Assembly: GCF_014349105.1 (NCBI RefSeq)
Contig: NZ_JACSJI010000016.1
Span: 33,936-97,935 of the forward strand
DNA: 64,000 nt
DNA from: Caulobacter sp. 17J80-11
Lineage (GTDB): Bacteria; Pseudomonadota; Alphaproteobacteria; Caulobacterales; Caulobacteraceae
Reading direction: 5' to 3'
Part shown: one piece after another, positions 18,649 to 30,504 of the stretch
Layout: the number at the start of each line of letters is the position of its first letter
Numbering within the stretch: position 1 is the stretch's first letter
Notes under the pieces: generated by a model
What the model was told of the DNA's origin: nothing
What the model saw: only the letters and a program-made list of their open reading frames with translations
Databases searched by the model: none
Position numbers and translations under genes: made by a program

Positions 18649-18676
18649 CCTTGGCCGCAAGCGGCCCCGGATTAAT

Positions 18677-19018
18677 TTACTGAGAGGCCGCGACGCGGAG
18701 AGCCGGGCGAACGCCCGATTCTTGATCCGGCTTCTGGCCTTGGCCGAACTCGTTGTCGCCCATGCCCATCTTGCTCTGCAGGTTCGCCAGGGCGCCGTGC
18801 GCGGCCATGACCGAACGGCGCGCTTCCGACAGGGCGGAGATCGCCTCGGCGACGCGGCTGGTGGCGACTTCGCCGGCGACGGCCGACAGGTTCAGCTCGC
18901 GGCGGGCTTCAACCATCGATTCAAGGAAGCGCGACGCGCTGACCATGGCTTCATCGACGGCGTGCTCGGTGGCGAACAGCTTGTCGGCGACGTTCTTGGC
19001 GACTTCGATCTTGTGCAT
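18677..19018 (-). CDS. Small helical protein of unknown function behind a CtrA box
   Basis: 113 residues from the ATG at 19018 (MHKIEVAKNVADKLFATEHA); the frame opens at 19051 but those codons run into the CtrA box. I do not recognise the family. It is predicted almost wholly helical and Ala-rich, with no signal peptide, membrane segment or cysteine. The C-terminal 25 residues are polar and Gln/Pro-rich and likely disordered. A TTAA-N7-TTAA element lies 27 bases upstream, implying cell-cycle control by CtrA, and the transcript ends at its own terminator, so it is monocistronic. Confidence 0.8.
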   Translation of the reverse strand: MHKIEVAKNVADKLFATEHAVDEAMVSASRFLESMVEARRELNLSAVAGEVATSRVAEAISALSEARRSVMAAHGALANLQSKMGMGDNEFGQGQKPDQESGVRPALRVAASQ

Positions 19019-19044
19019 TTGTGACCCGCCCACTGAATAGGAAG

Positions 19045-19060
19045 TTAACAAGGTCTTAAC
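19045..19060. promoter_or_regulatory. Candidate CtrA binding site (TTAA-N7-TTAAC)
   Basis: GTTAACAAGGTCTTAAC contains TTAA at 19045-19048 and TTAA at 19056-19059 with exactly seven bases between, the established full CtrA box. Two further TTAAC half sites lie at about 19073 and 19097 (the latter TTAACCA). Together they sit within 80 bases upstream of the small helical protein gene. Confidence 0.75.
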
Positions 19061-19126
19061 ACCCTTCCGTCGTTAACGGTAGAGCTTAGGGACTTGTTAA
19101 CCACGATTTCGCGGGCAAGCGGAGGC

Positions 19127-19171
19127 GTTCGTCAAGCGTAGCCGCTGACGAACACTCGCCCGGAAGGCGAG
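19127..19171 (-). other. Two hairpins after the thioesterase stop, possible weak terminator
   Basis: CTCGCC/GGCGAG (19155-19160 with 19166-19171, five-base loop) and GTTCGTCA/TGACGAAC (19127-19134 with 19146-19153) follow the stop of the minus-strand thioesterase gene at 19177. Neither has a T run, so a processing or stability role is as likely as termination. Confidence 0.45.
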
Positions 19172-19176
19172 AAACG

Positions 19177-19599
19177 TTAATTTTCCTCGATTTGCGACAG
19201 CAGGAAGTGGGCGTGCAGGGACGCGATCGGGGCGGCGCGGGTCTCCTGCCAGGCCTCGACGTGGACGTTGGCGATTCGCCGGCCCGCCTTCTTGATCTGG
19301 GCGCGGGCGTAGGTGGTCAGCGGCCGGCCCGAGCGCAGGTACTGCACCGTCACGCCGATCGGCCGGGGCAGGCGCGGGCGGCGCTCGACGATGGCCAGCT
19401 GGGCCATCGCGGTCAGCTCCATGAAGGCGCCGGTGACGCCGCCGTGCAGGGCCGGCAGCAGCGGGTTGCCGATCAGGTGCTCGGCGAAGGGCATGATCGC
19501 CGTCATCTCGTCGCCGGCCAGCTCGGCGCGCAGGCCGAGGAACCGCGCGTAGGGGATGCGGCCGAGAATCGCTTCGAGGGTTTCCGCCGCTTCGTTCAC
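19177..19599 (-). CDS. PaaI-family (hotdog fold) thioesterase, second copy
   Basis: 140 residues from a GTG at 19599 that overlaps the stop of the preceding gene as GTGA. The hotdog thioesterase core is visible: HLIGNPLLPALHGGVTGAFME (the HGG turn and following helix), then VQYLRSGRPLTTYARAQIKKAGRRIANVHVEAW. Members cleave acyl-CoA thioesters. It shares the domain but not close identity with its upstream neighbour, so the two may form a heteromer or act on different acyl groups. Confidence 0.88.
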   Translation of the reverse strand: MNEAAETLEAILGRIPYARFLGLRAELAGDEMTAIMPFAEHLIGNPLLPALHGGVTGAFMELTAMAQLAIVERRPRLPRPIGVTVQYLRSGRPLTTYARAQIKKAGRRIANVHVEAWQETRAAPIASLHAHFLLSQIEEN

Positions 19600-20075
19600 G
19601 CGCCCGCCTCCGTGGAAGAGGGCCGCAGATTCGCGCCCGGCTTCCGGCCGGCGTCGGAGTCCAGCATGAAGGCCGACTGGGCGGCCGCCACCGGGTCCTC
19701 CGGATCCTCGTCGTAGGCCCAGGCCCGCACGAAGGCGACCGAGCGGGTGAGCTTGTAGCAGCGCGCCTGGGCCATCAGGGCCAGGCCCGGCTTGGCCGGG
19801 CGCATGTAGTCGATGCGCAGGTCGAGCGTGGCGATCGAGGTGAACCGGTTCATCGCCGCCCACACCGCCATGCCGCAGGCGTGGTCGAGCACGGCCGTCA
19901 CCACGCCGCCGGCCAGCACCTTGGTGTCGGGATCGCCCACCAAGTCTTCGCGGTAGGGCGCCCTCAGGGTGACCAAGTCGCCCTCCACCGAAACCAGGGA
20001 CAGGCCCAGCGCGTGGGTGTGCGGGCTGCTGCTGACGAGGCGGTCGAGCAGGTCGGCGATGGGAGGCTGGCTCAT
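19596..20075 (-). CDS. PaaI-family (hotdog fold) thioesterase, first copy
   Basis: 159 residues from the ATG at 20075, overlapping the stop of the DUF2306-like gene as ATGA. Core motifs are DTKVLAGGVVTAVLDHACGMAVW and IATLDLRIDYMRPAKPGLALMAQARCYKLTRSVAFVRAWAYD, typical of the PaaI/YiiD hotdog group. The catalytic acidic residue is likely the D of LDHACG. The C-terminal 30 residues are polar and unlike the family core. Confidence 0.88.
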   Translation of the reverse strand: MSQPPIADLLDRLVSSSPHTHALGLSLVSVEGDLVTLRAPYREDLVGDPDTKVLAGGVVTAVLDHACGMAVWAAMNRFTSIATLDLRIDYMRPAKPGLALMAQARCYKLTRSVAFVRAWAYDEDPEDPVAAAQSAFMLDSDAGRKPGANLRPSSTEAGA

Positions 20076-20545
20076 GAGCCGCTTATAGCCGCGGGCGCTT
20101 CGCCCGGGAAAGCGATGGCCAAGACGGGGCCGGCCACCGGCGCGGCCATTATGCGGCTCAGCAGGCGCCCCGGGGTGAGGGCGAACAGGCCCGCGGTCAG
20201 CAGGACGCCGGCGAACACCCCCACCATCACCGCCCGGTGCAGCAGCACGCGGCGCGTGCGCGCGGCCCACAGGCCCAGCGGCAGGCCGACCACGGCCAGC
20301 AGGGTGAACAGGTGCAGGGAGGAGAACGGTCCCAGCCGCGGCACGCCGGCGACCTGGTCTTGCAGCAGGGCCGAGGTCGCGACGGCGAGGCCGAACACGC
20401 CGGCCCACAGCCAGCCGAGCACGCGATGGGGCAGGGCGCCCTTGGGCGCCGCCAGCTGGACCGCGCCCAGCGCGACCGCCGCGGCGGCGGACGCGAGATG
20501 CGCCTCCACCAGCCAGGGCGCGTCGTGGACGGCTTCCAGGTTCAC
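20072..20545 (-). CDS. DUF2306-like integral membrane protein
   Basis: 157 residues from a GTG at 20545. Four hydrophobic segments are evident: VEAHLASAAAAVALGAVQL, LGWLWAGVFGLAVATSALL, LFTLLAVVGLPLGLWAA and HRAVMVGVFAGVLLTAGLFAL, with HRVLGWLW and HRAVMVG histidines at the membrane face as in DUF2306 proteins. Function unknown. It heads an operon in which both junctions are four-base overlaps with thioesterase genes. The long reading frame upstream to 21571 is antisense to the exonuclease gene and not coding. Confidence 0.8.
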   Translation of the reverse strand: MNLEAVHDAPWLVEAHLASAAAAVALGAVQLAAPKGALPHRVLGWLWAGVFGLAVATSALLQDQVAGVPRLGPFSSLHLFTLLAVVGLPLGLWAARTRRVLLHRAVMVGVFAGVLLTAGLFALTPGRLLSRIMAAPVAGPVLAIAFPGEAPAAISGS

Positions 20546-20662
20546 CGCTCGATCCCTTCGTCGGCGACGGAATTTCTGAAACCTCGCCCTCGTCTCGGTC
20601 CTATATGAAAACCCGGAGCCCCGCGTGGTGCGGCGGCTGCGGCATAGCGCCGGAGGCGAGCG

Positions 20663-21664
20663 GTGAGGCCCGAGAAGATCCTGTGCCCCCGGCCCGAGGG
20701 GCTGTGGTGCGCGCCGGGGAGCTTCTACGTCGATCCGGTCCGCCCGGTGGAGCGGGCCGTGATCACCCACGGCCACGCCGACCACGCCCGCGCCGGTCAC
20801 GGCGTGGTGCTGGCCACGCGCGAGACCCTGGCGATCATGGCCGAGCGTTACGGGGCGGACTTCGCCGGCTCGACCCAAGCCCTGGCCTACGGCGAGGTCG
20901 TTTCGCGCGACGGGGTCGAGGTCAGCCTGGCCCCGGCGGGCCACGTGCTGGGCTCGGCCCAGGCGGTGGTGCGCCACGCCGGCCTGACCCTGGTGGTTTC
21001 GGGCGATTACAAGCGCCGGCGCGACCCGACCTGTCCGCCGTTCGAGCCGGTGCCCTGCGACGTCTTCGTCACCGAGGCGACCTTCGGCCTGCCGGTGTTC
21101 CGCCATCCCGACGACCGGCACGAGATCTACAAGCTGATCCGCTCGACCGAGCAGTTTCCCGACCGCGCCCACCTGGTCGGCGCCTATGCGCTGGGTAAGG
21201 CGCAGCGGCTGATCTGCCTGCTGCGCGAGGCGGGCTGGACGCGGACCATCTACGTCCACGGGGCGATGGAGCGGCTGAACGCTCTGTACCAGGCGCACGG
21301 GGTCGATCTGGGGCCGCTGGCCCCGGCGACTGGCGCCAAAGGCGGACTGGGCGGCGAGATCATCATCGCCCCGCCCTCGGCCCTGAACGACCGCTGGGCC
21401 CGGCGCTTCGCCGATCCGGTGGGCGCCTTCGCCTCCGGCTGGATGGGCGTGCGGGCGCGGGCGCGTCAGCGCGGGGTGGAGCTGCCGCTCGTGGTCTCCG
21501 ACCACGCCGACTGGGACGAGCTGACCGCGACCGTCCGCGACGTCGCGCCGGGCGAGCTCTGGATCACCCACGGGCGCGAGGAAGGCCTGCTGCGCTGGTC
21601 CGAGCTGAACGGCGTGCGAGCCCGCGCCCTGGCCCTGGTCGGCTACGAGGACGAGGACGACTGA
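20663..21664 (+). CDS. Ligase-associated DNA exonuclease (metallo-beta-lactamase/beta-CASP family)
   Basis: 333 residues from a GTG with GGAGGCGAGC upstream. The metallo-beta-lactamase signature is VITHGHADHARAGHG, with further metal ligands in AGHVLGSAQ, VSGDYKRRRDPT and the C-terminal SDHADW. This family (Lexo) occurs with an ATP-dependent DNA ligase, an Lhr-type helicase and a phosphoesterase in a bacterial DNA-repair cluster. Here the next genes are a membrane protein and Host_attach/glk, so those partners are not adjacent. Confidence 0.9.
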   Translation: MRPEKILCPRPEGLWCAPGSFYVDPVRPVERAVITHGHADHARAGHGVVLATRETLAIMAERYGADFAGSTQALAYGEVVSRDGVEVSLAPAGHVLGSAQAVVRHAGLTLVVSGDYKRRRDPTCPPFEPVPCDVFVTEATFGLPVFRHPDDRHEIYKLIRSTEQFPDRAHLVGAYALGKAQRLICLLREAGWTRTIYVHGAMERLNALYQAHGVDLGPLAPATGAKGGLGGEIIIAPPSALNDRWARRFADPVGAFASGWMGVRARARQRGVELPLVVSDHADWDELTATVRDVAPGELWITHGREEGLLRWSELNGVRARALALVGYEDEDD

Positions 21665-21720
21665 TTGGCCGGGCGCTTACGGCTCTGCTAACGTCGGTAT
21701 CGGGCGCGTTGGGGGTACCG

Positions 21721-22434
21721 GTGCGGCGCAATCTTGAATCGGCCGACGTGGTCGCCACCCTGGAACGCCTGCATGCGCGGATGGCGGAGCGGTTTCCGAA
21801 CGCGGGCCTGACCGCGGTCTGCAAGGACCTGAACGAGGTGGCCCGCACGGTATCGCGCCGCGCCCGGCGGATCGGGCGTCCCTACCTGTTGCTGCGCGCC
21901 GGCGTGCTGGCCGTCGCGGTGGGGGCGGTGGCCTTGCAGGTCTGGGCCTTCGGCTTCGTGCAGTGGGACCGGTTCAAGGTCGGCGACGACGTGGCCGACC
22001 TGACCCAGGCGCTGGAGTCGGCCGTGAACCTGCTGATCCTGGGCGGGGCGGCGGTGTGGTTCCTGTTGGGCATCGAGGAGCGGTTGAAGCGCCGGCGCGC
22101 GCTGGCCGACCTGCACGAGCTGCGCTCGTTCGCCCACGTCGTGGACATGCACCAGCTGACCAAGGATCCGACCATCACCACCGGCGAGGGGACGCCGACC
22201 GCCGCCTCGCCCAAGCGGACCATGACCGGCTTCGAACTGAACCGGTATCTCGACTACTGCGCCGAGATGCTGTCGCTGATCGGCAAGCTGGCGGCGCTCT
22301 ACGCCGAGCACACCCGCGACGCGCGGCTGGTGGCGGCGGTCAACGACGTCGAGGCGCTGAGCACCGACCTGGCCCGCAAGATCTGGCAGAAGATCACCGT
22401 GCTCAGCGTCCTCGAGCAGGACGGGGCGGCTTAA
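21721..22434 (+). CDS. Membrane protein of unknown function with two transmembrane segments
   Basis: 237 residues from a GTG at 21721 placed after GGGGGT; a TTG at 21709 is an alternative. I do not recognise the family. A helical cytoplasmic N terminus (about 1-60) is followed by hydrophobic segments near 62-82 and 108-124, then a charged helical region rich in Leu and Arg (EERLKRRRALADLHELRSFAHVVDMHQL) and a C-terminal helical block. No catalytic motif. It lies between the exonuclease and the Host_attach gene on the same strand. Confidence 0.78.
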   Translation: MRRNLESADVVATLERLHARMAERFPNAGLTAVCKDLNEVARTVSRRARRIGRPYLLLRAGVLAVAVGAVALQVWAFGFVQWDRFKVGDDVADLTQALESAVNLLILGGAAVWFLLGIEERLKRRRALADLHELRSFAHVVDMHQLTKDPTITTGEGTPTAASPKRTMTGFELNRYLDYCAEMLSLIGKLAALYAEHTRDARLVAAVNDVEALSTDLARKIWQKITVLSVLEQDGAA

Positions 22435-22515
22435 GCCCGTTTCCGTCCGGCGGAGCCGCGAACTCCCCGACCGCCTCCCGCGTTGTCTGCCGGCGTAGGC
22501 GTCAGGAGTAAGTAC

Positions 22516-22950
22516 ATGGGAAGCAAGACCACTTGGGTCGCGACCTTCGACGGCGCGGAAGCCCGCGTGTTCACCCGCGATCGTGAGACCGGCTATCTCC
22601 AGGCGCTGGAGACCGAGGGCCTGTCCGGGCCGCACCGGCCTGACATCGAGCGCGAACGCACCATCACCTACGCCCGCGTCGGTCCGGGCCGCAGCGCCGT
22701 CGAGCCGGCCGTCACCCCGGAAATGATGCTGGAGAGCACCTTCATCCAGAAGGTCGCCGACCAGTTGGCCGACCGGGCCCAGAAGGGCGCCTTCGATCGG
22801 CTGATCGTCGCCGCCGGCCCGCGCGCGCTGGGCATGTTCCGCAAGCACGCCTCCGAGCCGCTGAAAGACAAGATCGTGGTCGAGGTCGACAAGGACCACG
22901 TCCACACACCGGTGAAGCAACTGGAGCAGGCGCTCTCGGGGCACTTTTGA
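22516..22950 (+). CDS. Host_attach/baeRF-family protein
   Basis: 144 residues starting MGSKTTWVATFDGAEARVFT, with CAGGAG upstream of the ATG. The TWVATFDGAEARVF opening and FDRLIVAAGPRALGMFRKHA followed by a C-terminal DKDHVHTPVKQLEQ match the family named protein required for attachment to host cells, which structure-based classification groups with bacterial/archaeal eRF1-like (baeRF) domains. Its biochemical role is not settled. Its stop overlaps the start of glucokinase, so the two are translationally coupled. Confidence 0.85.
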   Translation: MGSKTTWVATFDGAEARVFTRDRETGYLQALETEGLSGPHRPDIERERTITYARVGPGRSAVEPAVTPEMMLESTFIQKVADQLADRAQKGAFDRLIVAAGPRALGMFRKHASEPLKDKIVVEVDKDHVHTPVKQLEQALSGHF

Positions 22951-23942
22951 CCGACGACGGCGGCTCCCTCGATCCCGCCGGGCTCGGCCTGGTCGGCGAC
23001 ATCGGCGGCACCAACGCGCGCTTCGGCCTGGTGCGCGTGGGTGAGGAGCCGCCCGAAGTGATGCGGCCGCGCGCCTACGTGGGCCGCGACTTCGCTTCGG
23101 TCGAGCAGGCGATCGACACCTACCTCGCCACCGTACGGGTGCGGCGTCCGTCGATGGTCGCCCTGGCGGTGGCCGGACCGGTGCGCGACGGGGTGATCCA
23201 CTTCACCAACCTCGACAAGACGCTCTCGGAAGCGGACCTGCGGGGCCACGGCTTCCGCGAAGCGCGGCTGCTCAACGACTACGCCGCCCTGGCCATGGCC
23301 GCCCTGTGCCTGGGGGGCGGGGACCTGCGCCAGATCGGCGGGCCGTCCGAGGCGCCGCCCGGGCGCACCGTCGCCGTCGCCGGGCCGGGCACCGGTTTCG
23401 GCGCCTCGGCCCTGGTGCGCCGGAACGGCCAGGCCGTGCCGCTGTCCGGCGAGGCCGGCCACACCAGCTTCGCCCCGCAGGACGAGGTCGAGCTTGAGGT
23501 TCTGCGCATCCTGAAGGCGCGCTTCGGGCGCGTGTCGGTCGAGCGTATCCTGTCCGGGCAGGGACTGGTCAACCTGCACGCCGCCCTGGCCCGGATCGAC
23601 GGGCGCGATCCGGGCGACCTGTCGCCGGCGGCCATCACCGACAAAGCGCTGGAGGGCGACGCCCCCTGCTTGGCCACGGTCGAGCGGTTCTGCGCCATCC
23701 TCGGCGACGTGCTGGGCGACTACGCCCTGGCCGTCGGGGCCGAAGGCGGGGTCTATATCGGCGGGGGCATCGCGCCGCGCATCCTGCCGGTCCTGGAGCG
23801 CAGCGACTTCCGCGCCCGCTTCGAATCCAAGGGCCGATTCGTCGACTACATGCGCGCGATCCCGACCTGGCTGATCGTCCATCCGCTGGCCACCCTGCTC
23901 GGTGCGGCCGAAGCCCTGAGCGAACTGGCCCGCGGGCGCTAA
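22947..23942 (+). CDS. glk: Glucokinase
   Basis: 331 residues from a TTG at 22947 that overlaps the previous stop as TTGA. It phosphorylates glucose with ATP, feeding the Entner-Doudoroff pathway. GLK-family motifs: ATP-binding GDIGGTNARFGLV, LNDYAA with the catalytic Asp, AVAGPGTGFGAS, EAGHTSF and the C-terminal GGVYIGGGIAPRI. Its length fits the family. It is outside the zwf-pgl-edd-glk cluster found in some alphaproteobacteria and is coupled instead to a Host_attach gene. Confidence 0.93.
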   Translation: MTDDGGSLDPAGLGLVGDIGGTNARFGLVRVGEEPPEVMRPRAYVGRDFASVEQAIDTYLATVRVRRPSMVALAVAGPVRDGVIHFTNLDKTLSEADLRGHGFREARLLNDYAALAMAALCLGGGDLRQIGGPSEAPPGRTVAVAGPGTGFGASALVRRNGQAVPLSGEAGHTSFAPQDEVELEVLRILKARFGRVSVERILSGQGLVNLHAALARIDGRDPGDLSPAAITDKALEGDAPCLATVERFCAILGDVLGDYALAVGAEGGVYIGGGIAPRILPVLERSDFRARFESKGRFVDYMRAIPTWLIVHPLATLLGAAEALSELARGR

Positions 23943-24119
23943 AAAATTTCCGGCCTCGAAGAACGGCGTTTGCAGGCGTGGGATCGCGTCCGGCCGCAGT
24001 CGCGGATGCGAGGCGTTCTCCCCTGCTTGTTCATCTTGCAATTTTTCACCCCAAGGCGCGGCACGTTCCGCGTCCTTAGGTAAAAATCGCCCTTGCCGCT
24101 GCGTTTTTGGCTGGTCGAA

Positions 24120-25564
24120 ATGCCGCCTCCGAAAAGTCCGGACGCGTCCATGAGCCGCTCGCCCAGCTTCGTTCGAACCATCCGCCGGCCGCCGGCCAAG
24201 ACCGCGGCGGGCAAGCGCGTGCGCGCCTTCACCGAGATCGTCGCCGACTTCGCCGGCGGTGCGGCGGGCGAGCAGGCGTCGCGCTGCTCGGACTGCGGCG
24301 TGCCGTTCTGCCAATCGGCCTGTCCCCTGCACAACGACATCCCCGACTGGCTGCGCCTGACCGGCGAGGGCCGGCTGCGCGAGGCCTGGGAGCTCGCCGC
24401 GGCCACCAGCGCCATGCCCGAGATCTGCGGCCGCATCTGCCCGCAGGACCGGCTGTGCGAGGGGCTGTGCGTGCTGGAGCAGTCCGGCTGGGGCGCGGTC
24501 ACGATCGGGTCGGTCGAACGCCACCTGGGCGACCTGGCCTGGACCAACGGCTGGATCGAGCCGATCCGGCCCACGCGCGAACGCGACGCCTCCATCGGCA
24601 TCATCGGGGCCGGGCCCGCGGGCCTGGCCGCGGCCGACCGGCTGCGCTCTGAAGGCTGGGCGGTGACGATCTACGACCGCCACGACCGGCCCGGCGGCCT
24701 GCTGATCTACGGCATTCCCGGCTTCAAGCTGGAAAAGGACGTGGTCGACCGGCGCACACGCCGGCTGGCCGACGGCGGCGTGGTGTTCGAGCTCAGCTGC
24801 GACGTCGGCGCCGACGTGAGTCTGGAGGAGCTTCGGGCCCGCCACGACGCCGTGCTGGTGGCGGTCGGGACCTATCAGGCGCGGGCGCTCGCGGGACCCG
24901 GCTTCGGCCCGACTACGACCGTCCCGGCCCTGGAGTACCTGATCGCCTCCAACCGCGTGGGCCTGGGCGACACGGTGCCCGACTACGACAGCGGACGGCT
25001 CGACGCGGAGGGCGAGCACGTCGTCGTGGTCGGCGGCGGCGACACCGCCATGGACTGCGTGCGCACCGCCGTGCGCCAGGGCGCGGCCTCGGTCACCTGC
25101 CTCTACCGCCGCGACCGCGAGAACATGCCGGGCTCGCGTCGCGAGGTGGAGCACGCCGAAGAGGAGGGCGTGCGCTTCGAGTGGCTGGGCGCGCCCAAGG
25201 CCCTGCTGGGCGACGGCGTGCGCTGCGCGCGCATGCGCCTGTCGGCTCCGGATGCGGCTGGCCGGCGGGGCGTCGAGGAAGTCCCGGGCGGCGAGTTCGA
25301 CCTGCCCGCGACCCTGGTGATCGAGGCGCTGGGCTATTCGCCGGAAGACCTGCCCGAGCGCTTTGGCGCGCCCGAGCTCGCGGTGCGCAAGGGCGGCGAG
25401 CTGCGGGTCGATCCGAAGAGCTTCATGACCGGCCTGGAGGGCGTCTTCGCGGCCGGGGACGTCGTGCGCGGGCCCTCGCTGGTCGCCTGGGCGGTGCGCG
25501 ACGGCCAGGACGCGGCGGCGGCGATCCACCGCTGGCTGCAGGCGCGGGTTCAGGAGCAGGCGGC

Positions 25565-25568
<4 letters not shown>
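24120..25568 (+). CDS. gltD: Glutamate synthase (NADPH) small subunit
   Basis: 482 residues from the ATG at 24120; an ATG at 24150 and a TTG at 24093 are alternatives and no ribosome binding site decides. It delivers electrons from NADPH through FAD and iron-sulfur clusters to GltB. N-terminal cysteine motifs CSDCGVPFCQSACP and CGRICPQDRLCEGLC bind the clusters; GAGPAGLAAADRL binds FAD and VVVGGGDTAMDCVRTAVRQG binds NADPH; the C terminus has GVFAAGDVVRGPSLV. Its stop overlaps the gltB start as GTGA. Confidence 0.92.
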
Positions 25569-30061
<4,493 letters not shown>

Positions 30062-30123
30062 ATCGGCGCCTTCTGGAAACCTCGCGCCGGTTAGCGTGAG
30101 TTCGTCAGCGTCCGGAGGGGTTC

Positions 30124-30465
30124 ATGGACATCGGCTTGCCCAAGGTCGACCGCTACGCCGAGTTCTGGCCGATCTATCTGCGGGAGCACCGCAGGGCGGA
30201 GACCCGTCTGATCCATTACGCGGGCACGTCCACGGGGCTGGCCTGTCTCGTGGTCGCAATCGTAACGCGCCAGCCCTGGTGGCTCCTGGCCGGCCTGATC
30301 GCCTCCTACGGCGCGGCCTGGATTTCCCACGCGCTGATCGAACGCAACAAGCCGGCGTCCTGGCAGTACTTCGCCTGGTCGTTCGTTAGCGACTTCCGCA
30401 TGTTCGGCCTGGCCCTGACCGGCCGGCTGGACGACGAGCTGCGCCGCCACGGCGTCAGCAACTGA
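30124..30465 (+). CDS. Mpo1-like (DUF962) membrane protein
   Basis: 113 residues, with GGAGGGG upstream of the ATG. It shows the DUF962/Mpo1 pattern: FWPIYLREHRRAETRLIHYAGT near the N terminus, a hydrophobic core, then WISHALIERNKPASWQYFAW and FVSDFRMF near the C terminus. Yeast Mpo1 is an iron-dependent dioxygenase acting in fatty acid alpha-oxidation and its conserved histidines (HYAGT, SHALIERN) are present here. Whether bacterial members have the same activity is inference. Confidence 0.85.
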   Translation: MDIGLPKVDRYAEFWPIYLREHRRAETRLIHYAGTSTGLACLVVAIVTRQPWWLLAGLIASYGAAWISHALIERNKPASWQYFAWSFVSDFRMFGLALTGRLDDELRRHGVSN

Positions 30466-30471
30466 TCCAAG

Positions 30472-30501
30472 AAAAAAGGCGGACCCGAAGGGCCCGCCTT
30501 T
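30472..30501. terminator. Bidirectional terminator between the DUF962 gene and pyk
   Basis: AAAAAAGGCGGACCC (30472-30486) pairs with GGGCCCGCCTTT (30490-30501), apart from one mismatch, around a GAA loop. It carries A runs on one side and T runs on the other and lies between convergent stops at 30465 and 30505. Confidence 0.85.
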
Positions 30502-30504
30502 GCG

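Noticed and set aside
22668..25529. 953-codon frame on the minus strand
   Set aside because: Runs antisense through Host_attach, glk and gltD; no motif.
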